A DNA stretch of 64,000 nt from an uncultured Pseudodesulfovibrio sp. (GTDB taxonomy: Bacteria; Desulfobacterota; Desulfovibrionia; Desulfovibrionales; Desulfovibrionaceae), in the NCBI RefSeq assembly GCF_963675635.1, contig NZ_OY776488.1, forward strand, positions 3,455,028 through 3,519,027, written 5' to 3'. Below are positions 33,554 through 41,995 of this stretch, in pieces (within the stretch, counting starts at the first letter, position 1; each line of letters opens with the position of its first letter). A program made the position numbers and the translations under genes. The notes under the pieces were generated by a model. It made no database searches and was not told the DNA's origin. It worked only from the letters and a program-made list of their open reading frames with translations.

Positions 33554-33985
33554 CTAGAGGAGGATGTACCCTTGTCCTGCGGTTCGCTCCGGGTTTTCAA
33601 CCAGAGCCATGGCGGTCAGCATGGGTTTGAATCCGAACCGGGCATAAAACCCTTCCTTGCCCGGAACGGCCCACAAGACCACGTTGGGTGTCGCCAGCCG
33701 TTTGATCATGGCCTGTATCATCCTGGTTCCCAGATGTTTCCCCTGATAGTCGGGCAGCATGCAGAGATCATAAATCACGGATTGGTATACGCCGTCTGAC
33801 AGGGCGCGGGCCATGCCGACGAGGTCGTCACCGTGCCATGCGAAACATACCAGATCACTGTTGCCGAAAGCTTTTTCGAGTTTGTGCGGTTCCCGGGAAC
33901 TGAGCGGCGCGCGCTGCATGATATCGGCGGCAAGAGTCCAGTCTACGCCGGTCGTATCAAAGCGCAGTGCTATCTCATTATTCAT
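33554..33985 (-). CDS. GNAT-family N-acetyltransferase
   Basis: A 143-residue enzyme with the GNAT core: VIYDLCMLPDYQGKHLGTRM contains the acetyl-CoA pyrophosphate-binding loop (QGKHLG), followed by a helix and the final FYARFGFKPM strand. The start ATG overlaps the thioesterase stop (ATGA) and has GGAG, so the two are coupled. The acceptor substrate is unknown. Confidence 0.9.
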   Translation of the reverse strand: MNNEIALRFDTTGVDWTLAADIMQRAPLSSREPHKLEKAFGNSDLVCFAWHGDDLVGMARALSDGVYQSVIYDLCMLPDYQGKHLGTRMIQAMIKRLATPNVVLWAVPGKEGFYARFGFKPMLTAMALVENPERTAGQGYILL

Positions 33986-34743
33986 GCCTGACTCCACCAT
34001 GTTTTCATGCGGACTATTTCCCGATTGTCAGAAACCCGTGTGAGGGCATGCTGGAATGTCTCCATGCCGTTATCCGGCTCCCCCTGTGAACAGATAGCCT
34101 GATAGGTCTCACCGGCAAAGGATTCAGTGCGGAACTGAATGTCCAGCCCCATACATCTGTGTGATTCGATTAATTCCAATGGAACGGACTCCATGCAGAA
34201 TTCAATGTATTTTACGTTGTTGACGTGCCCGTTGATGTCGATATCGGCGCGTCGTGCCTCTATGCCCGCAGCATGTTCACCGTGTTTGAGGCGGGTGACG
34301 GCCTTGGATGGAAAGACGATGGAGTGGTCATGGTTCGGGATGAATTTTGCATCCAGCACAGTCTCAGGGTTGTCCGGTCGATGGGTTTCAATATTGATGG
34401 TAGCCCATGAAGAAGTAGCGCGCCCTATGAGTCCGTTTTGGTCGTGGATGAGAAAGTCGCGCAGTGCGACAAGTCGTTCATTCTCCGAAGGCCATGTCAG
34501 AATACGGACTTGTTCCCCGAATCCCGGCATCCGGTCCATCATGACATGAAGCCGTGCCAATACCCAAAAATGTCCACTTTGTCGTAGGTCATGCAGTCCG
34601 AATCCGAGCGAGTCGGCATGTCGCGAGGCTGCATCCTGAAGATAATTGCAGACGGAGGTTATTGACACTCGACCATCTGGGCGAGGTTCATAGGACTGTA
34701 CGTCGTAGTTGTGTTCGAGAGTGAGCGTGTTCGGTGCTGTCAT
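33982..34743 (-). CDS. Acyl-ACP thioesterase (FatA/B-like, double hot-dog)
   Basis: A 253-residue protein with two hot-dog folds. The first contains VCNYLQDAASRHADSLGFG and WVLARLHVMMDRMPGFGEQV. The second contains the catalytic-type segment RRADIDINGHVNNVKYIEF with the expected Asp, Asn and His residues. Such enzymes release free fatty acids from acyl carrier protein and occur in Desulfovibrio and plants. It heads a three-gene unit with GNAT and the binding protein. Start site AAGG precedes the ATG. Confidence 0.88.
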   Translation of the reverse strand: MTAPNTLTLEHNYDVQSYEPRPDGRVSITSVCNYLQDAASRHADSLGFGLHDLRQSGHFWVLARLHVMMDRMPGFGEQVRILTWPSENERLVALRDFLIHDQNGLIGRATSSWATINIETHRPDNPETVLDAKFIPNHDHSIVFPSKAVTRLKHGEHAAGIEARRADIDINGHVNNVKYIEFCMESVPLELIESHRCMGLDIQFRTESFAGETYQAICSQGEPDNGMETFQHALTRVSDNREIVRMKTWWSQA

Positions 34744-35090
34744 GGCCTTTTTCCTTGTGTAATGAGGATGGCGTTTTGGAATATTTCCGTTTTTCCGCTT
34801 TCATTTATACAGGTGAAGGTGTCCGCACTGGCTAGATCTTATACTGTTTTATGAAGATCATGAGGGTGCTTATGTCCTGTTAATACTGCCATATGGGTGG
34901 CGACAATTGCTTTAAGGAACTCAGTGGCACCGAGTCTGAACAAATTGCTGTGGTTTGTCGAGAGGAAGAGCCGGTCGTTTCTTCCTGATGTATTCCGCGG
35001 TTGAATTTCCCCTCGATAGGAAGAGACGGAACCGTCTTAACCCGCAAGTATGTTATCATGCAGGTATGAGGGAGGGGTGGCCGTGAGCGG
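34744..35090. other. Intergenic gap between the thioesterase and MarC genes
   Basis: A 347-base gap upstream of the thioesterase gene and downstream of marC, both on the minus strand. It should hold the thioesterase promoter. I see only a small perfect hairpin (AGACGG with CCGTCT, 35024-35037) and no coding sequence. Confidence 0.5.
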
Positions 35091-35684
35091 TTACGACATG
35101 AAATTCGCAACGCCTGTGAAAACGATCTGCGCCGCCATGGCCGAAAGGATCAACCCTGTGATCTTGGTGAGCACTGCAAGGCCCATGGAGCCGATGATGC
35201 GTTTCAGGGCCGGGGCGATAAAGAGCATCAGTCCTACGGTCAAACAGGCGGCTACCAGTGAAGCTGCACCCACCAACCTGTTGGTCGGGTCGCCAAGCTC
35301 TGCACCGAGAATGAGCAGCGTACCGATAGTGGCCGGTCCCACGGTAATGGGGATGGCCAGCGGCACTACGGCTATATCCGTGTCGTCTTCCGGCTCCGGA
35401 CGGGCTCGCTTGCCGGATACCAGAGAAACGGCAGACAGGAACAGCAGGCTTCCCGCTCCAATGCGGAATCCATCCAGTGTAATGCCCAATGTCGAAAAGA
35501 TGGGGTTTCCGGCAAAATACAGTATCAGTACAATAATCAACACGGAGATGGTTACGCGTACCGCCAGTTTCCGTTGTTCAGGCACGGACATGTCTTCGAT
35601 GAACGACAGGAATACTGACAGCACGAAAAAAGGCGTCAGCAGAAAAAAGAGCTTGATATATAGAGATATAAAGAGATTTGTCAC
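35091..35684 (-). CDS. MarC-family integral membrane protein
   Basis: A 197-residue protein with six predicted membrane helices. It shows the MarC family pattern: FISLYIKLFFLLTPFFVLSV at the start, then VVPLAIPITVGPATIGTLLI and the final helix ITGLILSAMAAQIVFTGV. The GTG at 35684 has AGGAG eight bases away and gives the usual family length; a longer frame to 35747 adds an unlikely soluble leader. MarC proteins are of unsettled function despite the old multiple-antibiotic-resistance name. Confidence 0.88.
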   Translation of the reverse strand: MTNLFISLYIKLFFLLTPFFVLSVFLSFIEDMSVPEQRKLAVRVTISVLIIVLILYFAGNPIFSTLGITLDGFRIGAGSLLFLSAVSLVSGKRARPEPEDDTDIAVVPLAIPITVGPATIGTLLILGAELGDPTNRLVGAASLVAACLTVGLMLFIAPALKRIIGSMGLAVLTKITGLILSAMAAQIVFTGVANFMS

Positions 35685-35798
35685 GACAGAAACTCCTGCG
35701 CTGAGCGCACACAAAATGTTTGGGAGATTTTCAGAAACACTTTTCAACAGGTTTCCGAGTTCTCGGAGAGACCGCCGGTAGCCATGCCGGAGGCACCT

Positions 35799-37412
35799 CT
35801 ATTTTACTATTTTTTCAGCCAGTGCCCGACCTTGTTCTCCGCCGCCGGCCATGCGGGACAACTCATCCATGATGGCGTCAGTACCCAGCCTGTCACAACG
35901 GGTGTAGGTCTCACCGCCCAGCACTTCCTTCTTGATGAAGAAGTGGCGGTCGGCCTTGCTTGCCAGTTGCGGCCAGTGCGTGATGAGTAACATTTGCTGG
36001 CGGTCTGCAAGGGCGCGGAGTTTGCCGCCAACCGAGTTGAGTGTCAAGCCTCCAATCCCGGCATCGACTTCATCAAATATGAGAGAGGGGAGCGCTTCGT
36101 GATCCTTGGTGTTGTTGCCACGCATGGTGACCAATGCGAGCAGGAACCGGGAGAGTTCACCGCCGGAAGCTATCTTGTCGAGAGGCTGGGCCGGTTGGCC
36201 GGGGTTGGGTACCCACATGAGGCGTCCACGCATGTCATCGCAACCGGGATATAGTTCGCGTGCGTCGAACTCGAAATGCACCTTGATATGCTCGGAAAAT
36301 CCGAGATCATATAATTCGTCTACGATGCGAATGGAAAGCTCTTTTGCCGCTTTTTTTCGGGCCTTGTTGACCTCGGCAAGTATCCCCTGAAGGCTGGTTG
36401 CTGCTGCGGCCTCTTCGCGGGACAGGTTTTTCATGTCCAGAGCACAGGCGTCGAGGAAGGAAAGGCTTTCATCTATCTCCGTCTTCATGGTGACGATGTC
36501 GTCCAGTCCTCGTTTCAGTTTGCGTTTGAGCTTGGCCAGTTCGAAAAGGCGTGCCTCAATGTCATCGAGACTCATGGGTTCGTCTTCATCCATGTCGCCA
36601 GGCCCTCGTCTGAGCCGCGAATCCAGATCGTGCAGTCGGATGCGCAGCTCCTCAATGGCCTCACGGTCTTCGTCGAACCCGGGGAAAAGCCGGGCGATGA
36701 TTTCCATTTCGCGGGTGAGCAGCGTCATGTTGTCGAGCATGCCGATTTCGCCGTGCAGGATGTCCAGTGCATTTTGCAGACATTCGCCAGCACGTTCCCG
36801 GTCCTTGAGAATTTTTTTGCGCTCCTCAAGGTCGTTCTCTTCATCAGGCTGCGGGTCTACGGCGTCAATTTCCTTTTTCTGGTATTCGAGAAAATCACGC
36901 TGTTTTTCTATGTCGTCATATTTTTCGTTGAGATGATGCTTGCGTTCCAGCACGTCTTTAAGCACGGCGAGCCGCTCATTGCGTTGAGTCAGAAGGGACT
37001 GGTCAGGGATGAACGAATCAAGAATCTCCGACTGAAAAGCCGGGGAGAGAAGTTTCTGCTGTCCATGCTGACTGGTGTGTATGATGAGCTTTGAGCGCAT
37101 GTCACGGATGGTCGGTTGGGAAGACAGTGCATCGTTGACGTAGACACGGCTGCGGCCCGTTTCGGCGGACAGTTCTCGACGAATGACGGTTTCGCCTTCG
37201 GGCAGCACGAACAGCGCTTCTACGGATGCCTTCTCGTTGCCGGGCCGGACCAGGTTTTTGTCCATGCGTTCGCCCATGAGAAAATCCACGGCTCGCATGA
37301 TGAAAGATTTACCTGCACCAGTTTCACCCGTGAGTGTGTTTAACCCCGGAGAAAATTCCAGTTCGACATCTTCTATGAGGGCAAGATTCTTGATCCGCAG
37401 AAGTTCAAGCAT
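35799..37412 (-). CDS. recN: DNA repair protein RecN
   Basis: A 537-residue SMC-like ATPase that acts in double-strand break repair. The N-terminus has MLELLRIKNLALIEDVELEF and Walker A GETGAGKS. The centre is a long charged coiled coil (about residues 155 to 370). The C-terminus has the ABC signature ASGGELSRFLLAL and Walker B LIFDEVDAGIGG, then the LLITHWPQLAS switch. All catalytic motifs are intact. It is 11 bases downstream of the alginate-lyase-like gene and in the same direction. Confidence 0.97.
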   Translation of the reverse strand: MLELLRIKNLALIEDVELEFSPGLNTLTGETGAGKSFIMRAVDFLMGERMDKNLVRPGNEKASVEALFVLPEGETVIRRELSAETGRSRVYVNDALSSQPTIRDMRSKLIIHTSQHGQQKLLSPAFQSEILDSFIPDQSLLTQRNERLAVLKDVLERKHHLNEKYDDIEKQRDFLEYQKKEIDAVDPQPDEENDLEERKKILKDRERAGECLQNALDILHGEIGMLDNMTLLTREMEIIARLFPGFDEDREAIEELRIRLHDLDSRLRRGPGDMDEDEPMSLDDIEARLFELAKLKRKLKRGLDDIVTMKTEIDESLSFLDACALDMKNLSREEAAAATSLQGILAEVNKARKKAAKELSIRIVDELYDLGFSEHIKVHFEFDARELYPGCDDMRGRLMWVPNPGQPAQPLDKIASGGELSRFLLALVTMRGNNTKDHEALPSLIFDEVDAGIGGLTLNSVGGKLRALADRQQMLLITHWPQLASKADRHFFIKKEVLGGETYTRCDRLGTDAIMDELSRMAGGGEQGRALAEKIVK

Positions 37413-37423
37413 GAGGCTCCAGC

Positions 37424-38638
37424 CTAGTAAAAAAGTATCGAGCGGTCCCGCGTAAGGTCTGTCACGGGCAACTCGTGTAAATAATCAAGGTAGCGACTGT
37501 CCTTATACACCAGTGCGGCCCTGCGGAAAAGAGGAACGTAGCGGTATGGGTCGAATGAACTTGTGCCTCCGTGCGGCCATTTCTTTTGCGGGTCGATATA
37601 GGGTGCGGCAAAGTTCAGAGCCTGCCGGATGGATGGGCCGACAGGGTCTGCCCAGTTCCAGAGATCAATATTCAGTCGTTCTCCCACACAGGCAAGAACT
37701 GCGTAAGCTTCAAGTGTTGAAAAGGTGGCGTTGCGTGATCGTGGCTGTTCCAGTTCATAGGGCATGGAGCCATCCGGCATGATCTGGCGCACGATACGCC
37801 GGCGTTCAGCCGTGCCGATGATGGAACGGGCTAGAGTCGTGTCACCTGTGTACATGGCGTACACCGCGACCTGTGCGTCAAACCATGTGCCGTGGTGGTC
37901 TCGGGAGAGAGCTTCGCGGCGTCCGAATTCGCTGTGCATGAGCCAGTGAGCGTATTTTGAAAACCATTTTTTTACCGTGCGGCTGGTTGCTTTGGACCAG
38001 GCCTGGGATGGTTCCAGGATTTGAGCCGCATCCACAACCCGGATCAGATCACGGGTCTCGATGATGCCGCTGTGATGCCCTTCTGCCACGCCCGGGCGAG
38101 AGTGTGCATAGAGCATGTTCGGTCTGGCGCGGGTTGAAGCGTCGCCGCACCACGCCCAGATGAGTGCCGTGCCGTGGCTTGCATATTTCTCGTTGCCGGT
38201 GAGATACCATGCCAGAGCGAGTGTCATGGAGTTTTTGGCCATGCGTGAAAGCCGGGAACGGTCATACGTATCTGTCGCTGCTTCAGGGTTGGCGTCCCCG
38301 TTTCGTTGGACGTACGGTAACTTGTTCCTGGTTTTTGGATTCGGCCACCAGTCCGGTGAGAGCGACCAGTAGTCTCGACGGTCATTGCTCGGGCCGGCTT
38401 TTTTCTTGAAAGTGACGGATTCGATCGATGCGTCCGCGGCGAGCTCAGCCTCGGCGATGAGTTGGTTGTAGGCGGGCAAGACCATGGGGTCGCGATGCAT
38501 GACACGTTTTTTCGTCTGATACAGAACGGTTGGTGAGAGTACGATGGTTTCGGGCAGGTTGGGACCGGCGAAAGCCGGGGCAGCCAACAGGATGGCCATG
38601 AAAAGATGAGGTAGGTGTCGGGCAATGCCCCTGATCAT
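37424..38638 (-). CDS. Exported alginate lyase-like (alpha/alpha toroid) protein
   Basis: A 404-residue protein with a signal peptide (HLFMAILLAAPAFA). The mature part matches the alginate lyase family (PL5-like toroid): KKAGPSNDRRDYWSLSPDWW, YVQRNGDANPEA, then GVAEGHHSGIIETRDLIRVVDA and RDHHGTWFDAQVAVYAMYTGD, where His and Tyr catalytic candidates sit. It overlaps the upstream permease gene by ATGA. Coupling to peptide-type ABC permeases suggests use or uptake of uronic-acid oligosaccharides. The exact substrate is unknown. Confidence 0.83.
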   Translation of the reverse strand: MIRGIARHLPHLFMAILLAAPAFAGPNLPETIVLSPTVLYQTKKRVMHRDPMVLPAYNQLIAEAELAADASIESVTFKKKAGPSNDRRDYWSLSPDWWPNPKTRNKLPYVQRNGDANPEAATDTYDRSRLSRMAKNSMTLALAWYLTGNEKYASHGTALIWAWCGDASTRARPNMLYAHSRPGVAEGHHSGIIETRDLIRVVDAAQILEPSQAWSKATSRTVKKWFSKYAHWLMHSEFGRREALSRDHHGTWFDAQVAVYAMYTGDTTLARSIIGTAERRRIVRQIMPDGSMPYELEQPRSRNATFSTLEAYAVLACVGERLNIDLWNWADPVGPSIRQALNFAAPYIDPQKKWPHGGTSSFDPYRYVPLFRRAALVYKDSRYLDYLHELPVTDLTRDRSILFY

Positions 38639-39477
38639 TGTTTCAGCCTCGGGTCAAGCAGGTCACGCAGGGATTCACCGAGCAGATTGTAGCCGAGTAC
38701 CGTGAACAGGATGGCGAGGCCGGGGAAGACTGACAGCCACCATGCGATGCCCAACACTTCCTTGCCTTCCATGAGTATGTTTCCCCAGGAGGCGTTGGGC
38801 GGCTGTACACCGAGGCCCAGAAACGACAGGGATGATTCGGTCAGGATGGCACCGGCGATGCCAAGGGTGGCGGATACAAGCACCGGGGCGATAGCATTGG
38901 GCATGATATGCAGGAAGATGATGCGGATTGGTCCGGCGCCAGTGGCTCGCGCAGCGAGCACGTAGTCACGTTCGCGAATGCTCAAGGTCTCGGCGCGTAC
39001 CAATCGGGCTACGCCCATCCAACCGGTCAGGCCGATGACTATCATGATGTTGGTCAGACTCGGTTCAAGAAAGGCAATGACCGCCAGGATCAGGAAAAAG
39101 GATGGGAAGCAGAGCATGACATCGACGCCGCGCATGATGATTTCATCCACAAAACGACCGAAGTATCCAGCGGTCAGGCCGAGGACCAGGCCGATGGACG
39201 TGGCAATACCTACGGCGACAAAGCCTACCCAGAGTGAGACCCGTCCGCCGAACAGGATGCGTGAGAATACATCCCGGCCCAGTGCGTCCGTGCCCATGAG
39301 ATGCGTCGGCGATGGCGGAAGGAGCAGGGCGTCTACATTGATAAGATTGGGGTCGAACGGTGCGAGCAAGGGAGCGAACACGGCGGCCAGAGACATGAGC
39401 CCCACGATGAGACAACCAACGATGAGCAGGGCATGCCGTGCCCATGGGGAAACGGGTTTCAGCGGCTTGCGTTTCAT
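38635..39477 (-). CDS. ABC transporter permease (OppC/DppC type)
   Basis: A 280-residue inner membrane permease with an N-terminal helix, the N-domain typical of DppC (LLPPSPTHLMGTDALGRDVF) and five further membrane segments. The EAA loop is present (YVLAARATGAGPIRIIFLHIMPN), where the ATPase docks. It overlaps dppB-like upstream and the alginate-lyase-like gene downstream by ATGA junctions. No ATPase or binding-protein gene lies in the window. Confidence 0.93.
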   Translation of the reverse strand: MKRKPLKPVSPWARHALLIVGCLIVGLMSLAAVFAPLLAPFDPNLINVDALLLPPSPTHLMGTDALGRDVFSRILFGGRVSLWVGFVAVGIATSIGLVLGLTAGYFGRFVDEIIMRGVDVMLCFPSFFLILAVIAFLEPSLTNIMIVIGLTGWMGVARLVRAETLSIRERDYVLAARATGAGPIRIIFLHIMPNAIAPVLVSATLGIAGAILTESSLSFLGLGVQPPNASWGNILMEGKEVLGIAWWLSVFPGLAILFTVLGYNLLGESLRDLLDPRLKQ

Positions 39478-40472
39478 CGCTTGCCTCCCTGCCCTACGCG
39501 GATACGTGGATCAGCCAGGCCGTAGCCTATGTCGGCCAGAAGGTTGCCGATAAGTGTCAATACTGCGCCCAGAACAAGTGACCCCATGATGAGCGGATAG
39601 TCTCGGGACATGACCGCCTGATAGAAAAGTTGTCCGAGACCGGGCAGGGCAAAGATTGATTCGATGATGACAGAGCCGCCGATCAGTGCCGGAACCGACA
39701 GCCCGAGAATTGTGATGACCGGCATGAGTGCGTTACGCAGAGCATGCTTGAACAAGACCACGCGACTGGACAGCCCCTTTGCCCGTGCGGTCATGATGTA
39801 GTCCTGACGCAGGACTTCAAGCATGGATGATCGCATGAATCGGGACATGCCTGCCCATGAGCCGGAGGTGTAAATAAAAATAGGAAGGATGAGATGTTTG
39901 GTCACATCCCATAATTTCCCCATGGGTGACATGGTGTCGTATCCCATGGATGTCAGGCCGGAAATTGGCAGGATGGGCCAGGAAATACCGAGCCAGAGCA
40001 TGAGCAGAAGGGCAAGCCAGAATCCGGGCATGGCAAAGCCGATGAATACGACCACGGTTGAGAGCTTGTCAAAGACACCTCCACGCCACCAGGCCGCAGT
40101 CACGCCTATGGGCACCGCTATGAGCAGGGTCAGGATCATGGAGGCCACGTTCATGCCGAATGTCAGTGGCAGTCGTTCCTTGATCTTGTCCCAGACCGGA
40201 CGATGATCGCCGGACATGGACTGGCCGAAGTCGAGCTGAACCAGTCTTTTCAACCAGTTGGCATACTGAATGTGCAGTGGCTTATCCAGACCGTAGAGCT
40301 TTTCGAGCTGGGCGCGCGCTTCAATCCCGGCGTCAGGATTCAACGTGGTCTGAAGGTCCGTGGGCGACCCCGGGGCCAGATGAATGACCCAGAAGCTGAT
40401 AACCGTGATGCCGAGAAACACCACGCCCACCCACAGCAGTTTGATAAGTATCCGTTTCAGAACTTGTGCCAT
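39474..40472 (-). CDS. ABC transporter permease (OppB/DppB type)
   Basis: A 332-residue permease. The start at 40472 has TGGAG and begins with MAQVLKRILIKLLWVGVVF; the longer frame to 40655 would run toward the tRNA-Ala promoter and is rejected. Family features are GSPTDLQTTL near residue 40, LYGLDKPLHIQYANWLKRLV, six membrane segments and the EAA loop YIMTARAKGLSSRVVLFKHA. It is the first gene of the unit dppB-dppC-lyase-recN. Confidence 0.93.
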   Translation of the reverse strand: MAQVLKRILIKLLWVGVVFLGITVISFWVIHLAPGSPTDLQTTLNPDAGIEARAQLEKLYGLDKPLHIQYANWLKRLVQLDFGQSMSGDHRPVWDKIKERLPLTFGMNVASMILTLLIAVPIGVTAAWWRGGVFDKLSTVVVFIGFAMPGFWLALLLMLWLGISWPILPISGLTSMGYDTMSPMGKLWDVTKHLILPIFIYTSGSWAGMSRFMRSSMLEVLRQDYIMTARAKGLSSRVVLFKHALRNALMPVITILGLSVPALIGGSVIIESIFALPGLGQLFYQAVMSRDYPLIMGSLVLGAVLTLIGNLLADIGYGLADPRIRVGQGGKR

Positions 40473-40613
40473 CGATTCTCCATATAATTCCAACCGTCCG
40501 TTATTCTTACTGCAAGACGGGCCATGAATCAATGAACAACTCTCACACATCAATGAGATTTTCAGTTGACATTGCCCTCGCCCTTGGCTATTTACCCCTC
40601 CACCCAACAACGT

Positions 40614-40689
<76 letters not shown>

Positions 40690-40705
40690 TCATATTTCTT
40701 AAGTA

Positions 40706-40745
40706 AAAGGACCGTTTAGCTTGATAGGCTATGCGGTCCTTTTTC
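40706..40745 (+). terminator. Terminator after tRNA-Ala
   Basis: A 9-base-pair stem (AAAGGACCG with CGGTCCTTT) with a long loop is followed by T residues. It belongs to the first integrated element, not to the original chromosome. Confidence 0.75.
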
Positions 40746-40762
40746 TGTTTGTGGTGAACCAA

Positions 40763-40785
40763 TTGGTCAACCGGTTGTTGACCAA
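40763..40785. repeat. Arm-type-like repeats at the left end of mini-element I
   Basis: TTGGTCAACC at 40763-40772 is followed by the inverted GTTGACCAA at 40777-40785. Two more direct copies lie at the other end of the element (41757-41778). Short repeats near both attachment copies are what integrase arm-binding sites look like. Confidence 0.55.
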
Positions 40786-40898
40786 GGTGTTTGAGATTAC
40801 TGATTAAAGAGGTGTATGGGCTGTGTTTTAGGATGTGTGAGGCGGGGGTAGGGGAGCCTCAATGGTGAAACCACTGTACGTAAAGAGAGTGCATGCTC

Positions 40899-41681
40899 TC
40901 AGCTTTTCTTTTTGACTTTTTTGGGCCTTATGTACCACTTGCTGAATGGCCTATGTTCTCCAATGGAATGCCAGAAGTCAAAATCCCAAAAGGCTAATGC
41001 AGCTTCCTTGAATTTAGTAAAATGCTCTTTTCGTGGATACAATTCTACGCGTATGAGTGAGTGTGAGCCACTGTTTAGCGGCAAATCACTTTCTGTGCCG
41101 TAGGGCTTCAAGATGCCATGGCCCCTTTGGCACAAAGTCCTATAGCTGTCGCCATTGCCATGTTTGATAGAATTTGCGATCAATCGAAGCTCGTCTAAGC
41201 CCTCGTAAAATGGCATCTTTGTAAGGTCTGTAGAGTATGATTTGAACAGGTTGAGGATGTCAGTCCAGTTTCGTAGATAGTATTTGTCTGGCATGAGTTT
41301 GTACTCTTCATGGAGAAGCCAGTCTTTATTGATTTCATTTCGCAGATGATCCATCACCTGCTTTTCCCAGAGGTGATACAATCCAGAGATCGAAACTCCA
41401 ATCATGTAGCCGTTTACCTCAGCAGCCTGAAGACATTGGCATATTATTTCATCATATTCGTCTGAAGGATCATAATACTCTGAGACGTATCGACCTTGAT
41501 TGCGATGATCCATTTCTTGCTCTGCTCTTTCTTGCTCAGAGTCCCATGAGGCTATGCAAGTGAATAGACGATCTTCGATCCACTTACAGTATGCTTGAAT
41601 TTCCTCTTTTTGATTTCGACAAACAAAGGCGTCCATATAGATGATTGGTTTGTTTGGCATAGGGCACAAGTACCACAACAT
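40899..41681 (-). CDS. Island cargo protein of unknown function, HEPN-like motif
   Basis: A 260-residue soluble protein, the only gene of the first mini-element. The frame starts at 41681, with an alternative ATG at 41660; neither has a good ribosome site. A segment ELRLIANSIKHGNG (about residue 170) resembles the Arg...His helix of HEPN-type RNases and defence proteins. The front part is charged and helical, and the C-terminus is Lys-rich. No family is recognised with certainty. Its island location and HEPN-like motif make phage defence a reasonable but unproven idea. Confidence 0.65.
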   Translation of the reverse strand: MLWYLCPMPNKPIIYMDAFVCRNQKEEIQAYCKWIEDRLFTCIASWDSEQERAEQEMDHRNQGRYVSEYYDPSDEYDEIICQCLQAAEVNGYMIGVSISGLYHLWEKQVMDHLRNEINKDWLLHEEYKLMPDKYYLRNWTDILNLFKSYSTDLTKMPFYEGLDELRLIANSIKHGNGDSYRTLCQRGHGILKPYGTESDLPLNSGSHSLIRVELYPRKEHFTKFKEAALAFWDFDFWHSIGEHRPFSKWYIRPKKVKKKS

Positions 41682-41756
41682 AGAATGCTAAGCCAGTCGG
41701 GGCGATAATATGAAAAAGGGGTCAGGTCTCGACTTCTGAATTTCACCTTGCCGAAA

Positions 41757-41778
41757 TTGGTCAACCATTTGGTCAACC
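41757..41778. repeat. Arm-type-like repeats at the right end of mini-element I
   Basis: Two direct copies of TTGGTCAACC (41757-41766 and 41769-41778) lie about 90 bases before the next tRNA-Ala fragment. The same decamer occurs at the left end of the element. Confidence 0.55.
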
Positions 41779-41870
41779 AAATGCCTTTAACACACCTCCA
41801 ACATCACTGATTTTCTGTTGACTTCAAAATAAAAAGTCTAAGTAATTCAACGCTTATGCAGCCGTCCTCG

Positions 41871-41918
41871 TGAATGGCATTCAAGAGGTCGTGGGTTCGA
41901 TTCCCTCCAGCTCCACCA
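41871..41918 (+). repeat. att copy 2: tRNA-Ala 3' end
   Basis: A 48-base copy of the tRNA-Ala 3' end with one base change. It closes mini-element I and opens the 11 kb element II. An intrinsic-terminator-like hairpin (AAGGATT with AATCCTT, then T6) follows at 41930-41960, so a tRNA rebuilt here would still be terminated. Confidence 0.9.
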
Positions 41919-41995
41919 CAAGAAAAATAAGGATTTCAAGTGAATACTTGGAATCCTTTTTTCGTGTCTTGGGGGCTGTTTTGAGAATATGTCCG

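Noticed and set aside
41711-41730. GGGGTCAGGTCT motif near the right end of mini-element I, similar to REP/RAYT-linked sequence
   Set aside because: One copy, no transposase gene and no paired hairpin nearby, so a REP element cannot be supported.
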